Positions 20,019-28,622 of a stretch of DNA of 28,622 bases are shown here, piece by piece; position 1 is the first letter of the stretch; the number at the start of each line of letters is the position of its first letter. The translations under genes were made by a program, and so were the position numbers. Under the pieces are notes generated by a model. It searched no databases and had not been told where the DNA came from. It was given only the letters and a program-made list of their open reading frames with translations. Source of the stretch: Cochliopodium minus (Eukaryota; Discosea; Himatismenida; Cochliopodiidae); the NCBI GenBank assembly GCA_024220525.1, contig JAMYWO010000003.1, forward strand, positions 79,167 to 107,788, in the 5' to 3' direction.

Positions 20019-20997
20019 CTAATTTTCTAATGGTGCAATTTTTTTAAATTCAGTTTTTGTATTGTTGAGTAGTTTTTGGTATTTTTCTTTATACACTTTC
20101 CAATCAACACTTTGATTTTCCATTATTTCTATGTACAAGTCATTTTTACTTGAAAAATCTTTAATCTTTCCATTCTTGGCAATTTGAAATCCAACTAATT
20201 AGATAAAAAAATAAAAGTTTCAATAAATAAATAAAAATTTTTACAATCAAAAATTCTGAAAACATGAAATAAACTTTTTTTAGCTATGTATGGATCAAAA
20301 TCTTTTTCTACTGTCAATTTTTTCTACGATCGAAATTAAAATTAAAATAATAAATCAAAAAAAAAAAATTTTTTTTTACGTTGCATTTAACCCAAGAATT
20401 TCCACATCTTGAACTTTATAAAAAAATAAAAAAAAAATAATGTAAAAAAATTAAAAAATAAGACCTTATTTGGGTTCTTAATTTACTCAAATTCAATTTG
20501 AATTCAGATCTAAAATTTCTTTTTTCTAACAACACAAACTTTTCATCAAGGAAAATACATTCTAAAACACTGATTTGATGATCTTTCAAATCTTTCACAA
20601 ACAAACTTTCAGTGAATATTGAGACGTCAATGTCATCTTTCTTGTTTGATATTGATGATTCTTTCTGCATGTTGATATCGTATTCATCTTTTACAACAAC
20701 AATGAAATCATAATCACTAGTTTCTTTATTTGTTCCATATACTCTTGATCCATAGTGATATATTGCTTCAATTAAAATAACATTTAATTTGATATTCAAT
20801 TAAATCGGAATATATCTTTTCTTATTTGATTCATAGATTGTATTATTGATGAATATTCATCCATTCAAATAGGGATGATATAATATCCTTTTATATCTCG
20901 TCAAATTTCGAAATTATAATTTATAATTTATTCAAATCTTTTTACCTACAACCAAATCTTCTTTTAATTCAAACTCCTGATAAATCCTTTCCAACAT
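20019..20997 (-). CDS. Predicted nucleotidyltransferase (Pol beta-like fold)
   Basis: Five exons close in frame: 20997-20946, 20765-20465, 20413-20380, 20323-20245 and 20194-20019 (642 nt, 213 aa; TAG). The active-site block HYGSRVYGTNKETSDYDFIVV gives GS at 23-24, then Asp35 and Asp37, the metal-binding pair of the MNT/Pol-beta superfamily. IDVSIF supplies the third carboxylate (Asp64). KDFDPYIAKKSLFHVFRIFDFGFQIAK (about residues 125-155) is the helical region that follows the catalytic core in the predicted-nucleotidyltransferase group found in bacteria, protists and large DNA viruses. The substrate is unknown. The gene is convergent with the ankyrin gene (49 bp between stops) and divergent from the phosphatase (172 bp). 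Active-site residues are intact, so it is probably functional. Confidence 0.82.
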
Positions 20998-21169
20998 TTT
21001 TTTTGATTTTTTATGTGTTTCTAAAAACAAAACTTTCTTTTTAATTTTTTTCAGAGAATAGTACAAAAATTAAAAAATCATTAATTCCATTCCAATAAAA
21101 ATCACAAAAAAAAATAAAAAAGGGAAATTGAAACAATCCAATCATTCAGATAATATCAATCAGAATAAG

Positions 21170-22304
21170 ATGAAATATGAAAACATAAATTTGGATAAAT
21201 TGGTCACTACTGAAGAGACCTTCGAAGAGAAAGAGAGGGAAGAAGATGAAGCAATAAAAAAATATTTGCTTGAATTATCAGACCATGATTTGAATCCAAA
21301 GACATCCTTGAAGGGTATATAAAAATAATAAGATTTTTTATAATAATTTTAATTTTCAAATATTCATTTAGAACTTCCAGCAACAAAGATACTTCCTTAT
21401 CTATACCTGGGTAAAAAAAAATTTTTCTTTTTGATCAAATAATAAAAATTGTTGATTATCTGATGTGAATATTAAAAAAAAAAAAAAAAGAAAAGAAAAA
21501 GAAAAAAGCTTAAATTTTCTACTCTTTTTATTTTTAAAAAATTTAACTTTTTTTGGTTCTTAAAAAGGCAGTTCATATAATGTTGCAGACGAAAAATTTA
21601 TGAGTGAAAATATAACACACAACATAAACTGTTCAATGGAAAAAAAAATAAAAAGATATGAAAAAGTGGAATATTTGGGTAAAGAAAAAATCGAATTTAA
21701 AAAAAACTATTAAAATTTTAAATTGAAAAATTGTTTTTAAAAAATTTTTTTCAAATAGAAATTGACATAAAATACTCTTATAACCCTCAATTCGAGTTGT
21801 ATGACAAAGCAACAGAAATGATAGAGAAAGTTAGGCAGGAATATGATGAACATAAAGAAAAGGGAGAAAAAGACTTCAAAAGAGCAGTTGTGGTAAATTG
21901 TGCAAGAGGGAGATCAAGATCTGTTTCAGTAGTTTTGGGTTAATAAATTTTAATTTTTAAAACTTTTATTTTCTACATTTTTCATTTATTATTTATTATT
22001 TTTTTTTTATTTTCATTTTTTAATTTTTCAATTTTTATTTTTTTGTATTATTTATTATGTATTATTTATTATGTGTTATTTATTATTTATTATTTATTAT
22101 TTTTTTTTTATTTTAGCTTATTTAATGTCAAGTTTTAAATGGTCTTTAAGAGAATCATATAAATTTGTAAAGGCAAGAAGAAATGTGATTGGACCCGAAC
22201 AGACTCTAAGACTTCAACTCATGAAGTACGAGTTGTTTTTGTTCGGATCAGTATCCTTCAAAGATATCGAATGGGAATCACCAAACGATTTAGTTTATTA
22301 TTGA
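21170..22304 (+). CDS. Dual-specificity protein phosphatase
   Basis: Five exons close in frame: 21170-21314, 21372-21410, 21568-21678, 21759-21938 and 22117-22304 (663 nt, 220 aa; TGA). The first 48 residues are acidic and Glu-rich. ATKILPYLYLGSSYNVAD (52-69) is the entry motif of the DSP domain, and the P-loop VVVNCARGRSRSVSVVLAYLM carries Cys146 and Arg152 (CX5R). Asp101 in EIDIKYS is the candidate general acid. The residue before the catalytic Cys is Asn145 instead of the almost universal His. The family removes phosphate from Ser/Thr/Tyr of kinases and other substrates, or from phosphoinositides or RNA caps; the substrate is not clear. The C-terminus WSLRESYKFVKARRNVIGPEQTLR with a final hydrophobic tail is typical. 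The start is the first Met in frame; an upstream coding exon cannot be excluded. Confidence 0.88.
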
Positions 22305-22390
22305 GAGAAAATAAAAAATAAGTAGTGTTAAATAAAAAAATGTTTAAAAAAAAAAAATATTTTATTTTAAAAAAAATAATTTATTTTTAT

Positions 22391-25300
22391 TTAAACAAAT
22401 TTCCAAAAATCAGAGTTATTTTGAAAAGACTTTATATTGGGACTATTTAGACACGCTATCAACTTGTGTTGGAGCATCATGTCTATCACTTCGACACTGT
22501 ACCCTTCTGAATAGTTTTTCAATTTGATTAGCCAAGCTACGACCTCTTTGGCGACAAAACACGCTTCATAGCTTTTTAAAAAAGATTTTCTCTCTTTTAT
22601 TTCTATTCCTATTTCTTGATTTTGCATTTCTTCAATCTTTTAAAATATTTTTAAATATAAAAATAAATTAATTGAAATAAACAAAAATATTTTTTTTTAC
22701 AATTTCTTTTAACTCTGTAACATTCATTTTTTGATTTTCGTCGTGTATTTGATAAAACAAATCTCCAGAACTGTCCATGCTTCCATTGGTTTTGATCGAG
22801 TTGTTAGGATCGTTATTGATGTTGTCGAACCTGTTAAAAGAGCCATTGTTGTTAACGATTAAAGATGTAGATGATGGTTTGATTGGAACACTGGTAGAAC
22901 TTGTTTTTCTTTAAAAACAAAAAATAAAATAAAAATAAAAATAAAAATAAATAAAAACAAATTAAATTTATTAAAAACAAAATAAAAAATTAAATTAAAT
23001 TAAAAATAAAAATTAAATAAATTTATTAAAAAAATAAAATTCTTCTAAAAATTACAGCAGATCTTTATTGTTTTCGGAGATTGGATTTTGAATAGAGACA
23101 GTTTGTACTTTCTTTGGCAGTTTTAAATTGAAAAGGTTTTGATAAACGTTTTTACGAATAAATCTGTTTTGAAAAAAAAAATGTAAAATGAAAAAGAATC
23201 TTTTAATTTAAGAAATTTTTTGAAAAATATTAAAAAATATTAAATAAATAATAAATAATTTTTTTTTTTTTTACTCCACAGCTGCACGTACAGTGGTGAT
23301 ATAGTAATTTATTTCGGAAGTTTTTTCTTGTCTGAATTGAATGAAAGACAAGTGGGCACACAACTTGGAGATGTTGGCTTGTATTATTACACTTATTAGC
23401 AAAGGTAGCAAATCATCCGCTGTCAAATATCTTTCGTTTTCGTCTTTAAAATACAAATTATCAAAAAGTTTTAAAAATTTGAAATTTGAAATTTGAAATT
23501 TGAACATGCAAATATGTCTTTTGTAAAAGTAAAATTATAAATATAAAATAAATAAAAAATAAAAATAAAAATAAAAATAAAAATAAAAATAAAAATAAAA
23601 TAATAAAAATAAAAAAAAATAAAAATAAAAATAAAAATAAAAATAAAATAAAAATAAAAATAAAAAAATCTTATTGAAAATAACAGTTTATAAAATAAAT
23701 TATTTTAAAAACGAAGATTTTAAAAGTTTAAATTAAGAAATAAAAAAAAAAACAAGATTAATTATAAAAATTTTTATCTCAAATAAAATAAAAAAAAATC
23801 TTTAATTTAAAAATAATGGAAAAAATAAAAATTTTTTTTTTACTTTTTTGTTTAAATTTTCGACAGTGGTCAAAATATTTTTGATAGTTTTTTGAGGATA
23901 TTGAGTTTGGAGTAAGGGGTCTTTTGTGGACTATTTTTTGGAAAATGATGACAGAGTTGTCAAGGTTTATGTCGTTTAAATCTGAGCTGAGTTCCACCAT
24001 TTCTGATGAGATTTTTCCGTTCAATTTTTTGATGGACATTTCAACTTTATTATCATGTTCTATAAATGAAAATAAAAATGAAAAACAAAATATAAAATAG
24101 ACTAAAATAGAATTAAAAATAAAAATAAAATAATTTTAAATTTTAAAAAAAATAAAAAAAATGAAAAATGAAATGAAATAAAATAATAAAAATAAAAATA
24201 AAAATAAAAATAAAAAATAAACAAAATAAATATGAAAAATAAAAATAAAAAATAAACAAAATAGAAAATAAAAATAAAAATGAAAAATAGAAAATAAAAA
24301 TAAAAATGAAAAAAGTGTACCTTGATGAATATCAATCAAAATGCGCAAAACAGAATCATAGTTCTTCTCCATAATAATTCCCTCACAAGCAAGAACAAGC
24401 ATCTTACGAGAAATGTGAGCCTTCTCAGAAATGTCGAGAATCTTCTTCACCTTCAAAAACTCGGAAGAAGTATTTTCAGCTAAAATCCAAATTTTCTTCA
24501 TGAAGATGGCGATGGTTCTTTGCAGTCCTTTGATGAATTGTTTGCCCTTCTTTAACGTTTCGCAGAGCATGATGAAGCTTTTTTGGTATTCTGTTGAAGT
24601 TTTGACGAGGTTCGTGATTATCTTGCCTCCCGAAAATGTTTCCAAGAATTTTGTGTCTCTATGATAAAAAAAGAAAGACATTATTCTTTGTTTTGAAAAT
24701 GATTTTATTTAAAAAATAAATTTTTTTTATTTCAAAATTTTACTTTTTTTTTTTTTTTTGAAAATTCTTTATTAAAATTATCTTGGTTTTTAAAAAATAA
24801 TGATAAAAATAAATTTTTGCGTTTTTCGTTTTTAATGAGGTAATATTCAAATTTGTTTCTTAAAAAATAATCAGTTCAAAAAAATTTTTAAAACATTAAA
24901 ATAAATCCTCAATGTTTCATTTTGTTGAAAAAATAAAAAAAATTGAAAAGTTTTGTTGATCAATATCAAAAAAAAAAAAATTTGAAAATAGATTTACTTT
25001 TTTGGATTTCCAAAGATATGTTTGAGAGCCATCCCAGTATTTTCAGAATCATTCACCTTTAAAAATTAAAAAATCATATGATTAAATGTTTGATTGAAAG
25101 AATGGAAATTATACTTTCAATTTCCCAACTAATGGCTTGGATACTAGTACCGTTCTTATTGGATTGTAATTATCATCGTAATGTGTTTCGGTAAATAAAA
25201 TCTTTACTTCTCTTTTCTCATCAAATCCTTTGTATTGTAAGATTATTAAGGGAATATGAAATATTTGAAATTTATTCAGAGAAAAATTTATTATAAATTT

Positions 25301-25818
25301 TTATTTGAGGTTGATTCTTCCTTTATATTTTGTTTAAGGTATTATTTTTAAGATTCTTTTATTATTGATGAGATATTAATGGGAATTATATTTTTTCACT
25401 GTGAGAAATATTAAAAAGTGAGGAAATTTTCAATGGAATTTTCTATTACCTTCTCCAGTCTCCAATGATTGATTTTTTACCAATATCTCCTTTTTATTTA
25501 ATGTCTCGTATATATTGATTGTTTTGGTAGGAATGAATACATGGGATTCTGTAGTTATATTAAATATAAAAGATGATATTAGTAAATTTTTAAAAGTTTG
25601 ATTATTTGCAACATAAAATTCTTTATTCTTTGATTATCCTCACCATAGAATGAAATATCCCAATTATCATCTTCCACCAAGGATAGATCAGGAAGACATA
25701 TGACCCAATTTCCTACAATGAGGTCTTTATAGAAGGTCTTGTGAACTTTCGATAACTCATTGAGGATCTGATCAAAACTCAAATGTTCCACAGACTTCTT
25801 TATACTGATTCTATCCAT
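22391..25818 (-). CDS. VPS9 and DEP domain protein, putative Rab5-type guanine nucleotide exchange factor
   Basis: Ten exons close in frame: 25818-25644, 25548-25450, 25227-25115, 25056-24998, 24658-24321, 24059-23844, 23443-23275, 23163-23056, 22908-22701 and 22636-22391 (1731 nt, 576 aa; TAA). Residues 1-148 have no recognised family; they look beta-rich and may be C2-like. A helical region (150-330) leads into the VPS9 core at 335-389: ERYLTADDLLPLLISVIIQAN with the conserved Asp and later INYYITTVRAAVEF with the conserved Tyr and Thr. VPS9 domains exchange nucleotide on Rab5/Rab21-type GTPases at early endosomes. A Ser/Asn-rich linker follows (about 400-480). A DEP-like domain ends the protein (about 512-576: KSYEACFVAKEVVAWLIKLKNYSEGYSVEVI..MLQHKLI), probably for membrane or receptor targeting. 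The helical bundle before VPS9 supports a Rabex-5/Vps9p-like layout. Confidence 0.85.
23540..23670. repeat. AAAAAT intron microsatellite
   Basis: Near-perfect AAAAAT period-6 array inside the 400-bp intron 23444-23843 of the VPS9 gene. The pre-mRNA is U-rich here. The neighbouring intron 24060-24320 is also filled with AAAAAT units, and so are 22920-22970 and 9890-9992 and 11140-11240 in other genes. Confidence 0.9.
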
Positions 25819-26209
25819 AATAATTTATAAATAGAAAACAAATCCTTTTTTATTTTTTATTTTGTTTGAAATCAAATTAATTAATCAAAACAGAAAGCAT
25901 AGTCAAATAGTATTGCCAATCCTATTGATTAAAAAGTGAAATTGAAATTATATAATGAAAAATATCTTTAAAAATTGATTATCTTATTCATTTTCCTTAT
26001 CATTTGTATTTCCAATTATATATTCAAAAGAAATATTGAATTTTAGATAAGTTGAAACTTTAATTCTTTTCACATTTTTGTGGAGGAAGATATTCTTAAA
26101 GGGCGGTATTTTTTTAGCTGAAAAAATTCAGTGAAAATTTTTATTAATCAATTTGAAAAAAAATCAAATAAAAAAAAAAAAAAAAAACAAAATAAATTAC
26201 TTTTAAATA
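25819..26209. promoter_or_regulatory. Divergent intergenic region, VPS9 gene and dehydrogenase
   Basis: These 391 bp lie between two divergent start codons and should contain both promoters. I see only A/T-rich sequence and an A-run at about 26169-26187 before the plus-strand start. No further gene or RNA is visible. Confidence 0.3.
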
Positions 26210-27344
26210 ATGAGCAATATTAATAAAACAATTCAAAATAAAACTGCATATATCACTGGAGGAAATTTCGGAATAGGAGAAGCAACTTCAAAGTACTTAG
26301 CATCAACAGGATTGAATGTAATAATTTTTGGAAGATCTTCAGAAAATGGAAAAAGAGTAGAAGAAGAAATTAACAAGTTGGAAGGAGGAAGAGCTCTATT
26401 TGTTCAAGGAGATGTCACTTCAGAAGAAGATCAAAGAAAAGCCCTTGAAGAAGGAGAAAAGAAATTTGGGGCAATTCACTACGTATTTGCAAATGCAGGT
26501 GTCATTGTGAAGTAAAAAAAATAAAAATGATTTTTTATAAAAATTTAACTTAAATAAATTAAAAAAAATTAGTACTGGTGGTATTTTTGATACTCCTTTG
26601 AACGATTGGAAAAAAGTTTTTGAGGTCAATTTTTTTGGGTCATTGATTACCTTCCAACAAATTGGACCTTACTTTAAGAAGAATGGTGGAGGAGTTATCG
26701 TATTCAACTCTTCAGTAGGAGGTGTTTTACCAAGAAGTTTTTTAATTGAACAAGTAAAAAGAAAACAAATATTTTTTAATTTATTATAATTAAAAAATTT
26801 TGAAAAGGGAGGATTTGAGAGTTATAGTCTTACTAAAACAACTATTGATGGTTTAGTCAAACTTGCCACCTCTTTGGATAAATCAAATAATATCAAAGCT
26901 TATTCTGTTAATCCAACTGCATATAAATCTGGCTTGACCAATACATCTGGCATTTCTCAAGATATAATAGCTCAAAATTACAACATATTGATAAAAAAAT
27001 TGGGTAAAATGAAAAATTCTTTAAAAATTTTTAAATTTAATTATTCAAAATTGTTTACAATTTTTTTTAAAGGAAATCCAAATGATCTTGGAAAAGTTAT
27101 TGAACATCTCTTTGATGGAACAACAAAATATTTAAGTGGAACTGGTATTCTTTGCGAAAATGAATATACTTGGTCAACTCAATACTTTTACAACAAATAC
27201 TTGACAGAGGAGAACTTGGATCTTAATGAATTGATCAACGAGTACCTGTCTGATTCAAGAGGAGAAAAACTGTCAAAAGAAAACATCGAGAGAGTTCAAA
27301 ACCAAATCAAAGAAATTAATGAAAAAAGCCAAAACAAAAATTAG
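26210..27344 (+). CDS. Short-chain dehydrogenase/reductase (SDR)
   Basis: Four exons close in frame: 26210-26511, 26573-26753, 26808-27003 and 27073-27344 (951 nt, 316 aa; TAG). The Rossmann motif TGGNFGIG (residues 16-23), Asp in GDVTSEEDQ, NAG (95-97), Ser147 in VFNSSVGG and YSLTK (Tyr167, Lys171) give a complete classical SDR active site. The family oxidises or reduces hydroxyl/keto groups with NAD(P)(H). FGRSSENGK after strand 2, with Arg42, suggests preference for NADPH (inference). The substrate is unknown. The protein is about 60 residues longer than a typical SDR because of a charged helical C-terminus after WSTQYFYNKYL (residues about 255-316). It ends 50 bp before the next gene on the same strand. 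Confidence 0.93.
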
Positions 27345-27394
27345 ATTGAAAACCAAATTAAAATAAATAAAAATTTAAAATTTAATTAATAAAA

Positions 27395-28503
27395 ATGAAA
27401 AAAACTATTTTTTTTATTTTTTTATCTTTAATTGCTTTGGTTTATTCTCAAGATCCTGCTCCATCCTGGCAAAATCAATTCTCTCTTCAATTCAAATATT
27501 CAAACATTTAATATTATTATCCATCCCTTTAGGTTGGCATATGCACAATTCAATCCTGATAAATTAATCACATTTGTAAATGCTACGATTGTGGGTAATA
27601 TGCAGAACAAAGAATTTGACTAATCAAAAAAATATAAAATTAAATTTTATATAGTTCCTCCAAATCCAACAAAGCAGGGTATAATACATTATATTAATCA
27701 AAATAATCTCATTTTGAAACAGGGGTAAAAAAAAAAAAATTGAAAGAAATTTCTTCAGAAAATTATTATTTTTTTTATTTTTTATTATTCAACAAAAAAA
27801 AAAATATTTAAAAAAAGGCATATTCTTCATACTGGTATGTTTTTTTTTTAACAGTTTCAATTCATTCTTTAAATTTTGCTTTTTGATAATTTATCAACAA
27901 AAAGGTTTGGGGTAAACAAAAAAAAAAGTAAAATTTCAAAGAAATTTAGTATTAATTTGAAAAAAAAAAATTTGTAGATTGAACCATCTCCTGCTCTTCA
28001 GTAACTCAAAAGTTAACTTTAATGTTTTAAAAAAAAATTTAAAAATAAATTTTTTAGATTAATTCAACCTATCCTCGCATGGAATGGAAGTAAAAAATCT
28101 TTTTGAACAAATAATTTTTGCATTTTTTTTTATTTCTTTTTCCTATTTGCATTTATTTTTCTATTTTTATTTTTATTTTTTTTTAAAGATGAGTGGACTA
28201 TTTTTAATGAGTTTTATGATTGGGTTGATAATTACAATTACGACTCTGCTTGCCACATTGTATATCCAGGAAACAAAATGTTCAACACTCATTTTTTAAT
28301 AATTTATTTTATTTATTTTAAAAAATATTTTATTTTTATTTTTCATTCTAATTTAATTTTATTTAATTTTTTTAAAATTTATTTTTTTATTAAACTTTAT
28401 TATTTTTGCAGATATGCTTCTCTTACTTACGTTCCCCAAAACAATTCATACAACATGTTCACCAATTGTTTAGACGATGGATGGTCAGTCTCCACAAACA
28501 TAG
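27395..28503 (+). CDS. Secreted eqolisin (peptidase G1)-like beta-sandwich protein, 5' part
   Basis: Ten exons are readable: 27395-27468, 27533-27594, 27655-27678, 27723-27724, 27818-27834, 27905-27911, 27978-28000, 28058-28089, 28189-28279 and 28412-28503. The gene continues beyond the window. A signal peptide (MKKTIFFIFLSLIALVYS) leads into ITFVNATIV, PPNPTKQG, IQPILAWNG, EWTIFNEFYDWVDNYN, ACHIVYPGNKIYASLTY and GWSVSTNI. Alternation of this kind (a V-PP-PT segment, LQP..WNG, Y-W, PGD.I...V.Y, GWS.S) suggests the eqolisin/concanavalin-like sandwich of glutamic peptidases seen in fungi and amoebae. Activity cannot be judged because the far end is missing. The first intron uses a GC donor, and one exon is only two bases; both are needed to keep the frame. 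The donor GTTCAA after 28279 is weak. Confidence 0.6.
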
Positions 28504-28550
28504 GTGTAAAGAACAAAAAAATGAACTAAAAATAAAAAAATAATCAAAAA

Positions 28551-28551
<1 letters not shown>

Positions 28552-28581
<30 letters not shown>

Positions 28582-28622
28582 TAAAAATAAAAATAAAAAT
28601 AAAAATAAAAATAAAAATAAAA
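28552..28622. repeat. AAAAAT microsatellite at the right edge
   Basis: Perfect period-6 AAAAAT array of at least 11 units, running off the window, in an intron of the eqolisin-like gene. The pre-mRNA is A-rich here, unlike most such introns in this window. Confidence 0.95.

Noticed and set aside
24102-24335. Minus-strand Phe/Tyr/Ile-rich ORF that looks like a membrane protein
   Set aside because: It is pure AAAAAT intron repeat read in frame, not a transmembrane protein.
27601-27650. Read-through of the eqolisin-like exon past 27594
   Set aside because: It hits a stop quickly, while the GTAATA donor and the ATATAG acceptor at 27654 give a better in-frame continuation.
28552-28622. Telomeric repeat at the right edge
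   Set aside because: The unit has no G run, and the same unit fills many internal introns.
1-28622. CRISPR arrays, operons, bacterial or organellar origin, tRNA or rRNA genes
   Set aside because: No spaced direct repeats, no bacterial-type gene packing and no recognisable tRNA boxes or rRNA sequence. Spliceosomal introns are in nearly every gene.

Overview
This is nuclear DNA from a very AT-rich, intron-rich unicellular eukaryote, most likely a free-living amoeboid or anaerobic protist. Anaeramoeba-, heterolobosean- or dictyostelid-like lineages are candidates, but nothing here fixes the species. The evidence is dense genes on both strands, short GT-AG introns (about 40-500 bp) filled with A/T homopolymers and period-6 AAAAAT repeats, A-runs before start codons, and eukaryote-only families: Crooked-neck HAT protein, VPS9-DEP Rab GEF, MRH lectin, SH3 protein and ubiquitin. 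TAA, TAG and TGA all end genes, so the code is standard. I rebuilt most genes by joining exons by eye so that splice phases close. Several reach a total length divisible by three over 5-12 exons, which is good internal support.

Layout from left to right. A ubiquitin gene runs off the left edge (-). A secreted MRH lectin-domain protein follows (389-1458, +). Next are an unrecognised gene (1610-2469, -), a four-exon ankyrin protein (2431-4686, -) and weak ubiquitin-like ORFs (4758-5125, -). A 12-exon Golgi-type fucosyltransferase occupies 5150-8253 (-), then a beta-trefoil (FRG1/fascin-like) protein (8422-9461, -) and an arsenite methyltransferase of AS3MT type (9716-11632, -). The usual cysteine-bearing AS3MT N-terminus lies detached and out of frame just upstream (11835-12044). 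An SH3-domain protein (12112-14938, -) diverges from Crooked neck (15361-18561, +). A second, intronless ankyrin protein (18791-19969, +), a nucleotidyltransferase (20019-20997, -), a dual-specificity phosphatase (21170-22304, +), a VPS9-DEP Rab5-type GEF (22391-25818, -), a short-chain dehydrogenase (26210-27344, +) and a secreted eqolisin-like protein (27395 to beyond the right edge, +) complete the window.

The genes are ordinary neighbours rather than an operon or obvious cluster. Two loose themes stand out: secretory and endocytic traffic (MRH protein, fucosyltransferase, VPS9 GEF, eqolisin-like protein) and two ankyrin proteins sharing an F-box-like C-terminal tail. The best leads are the split AS3MT N-terminus, a Tc1/mariner-like MITE in an intron, a predicted 2-nt micro-exon, an apparent zero-length exon, a coordinated loss of one MRH disulfide pair, and coding overlap between the first ankyrin gene and its downstream neighbour. 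I did not find one clearly new multi-gene system.
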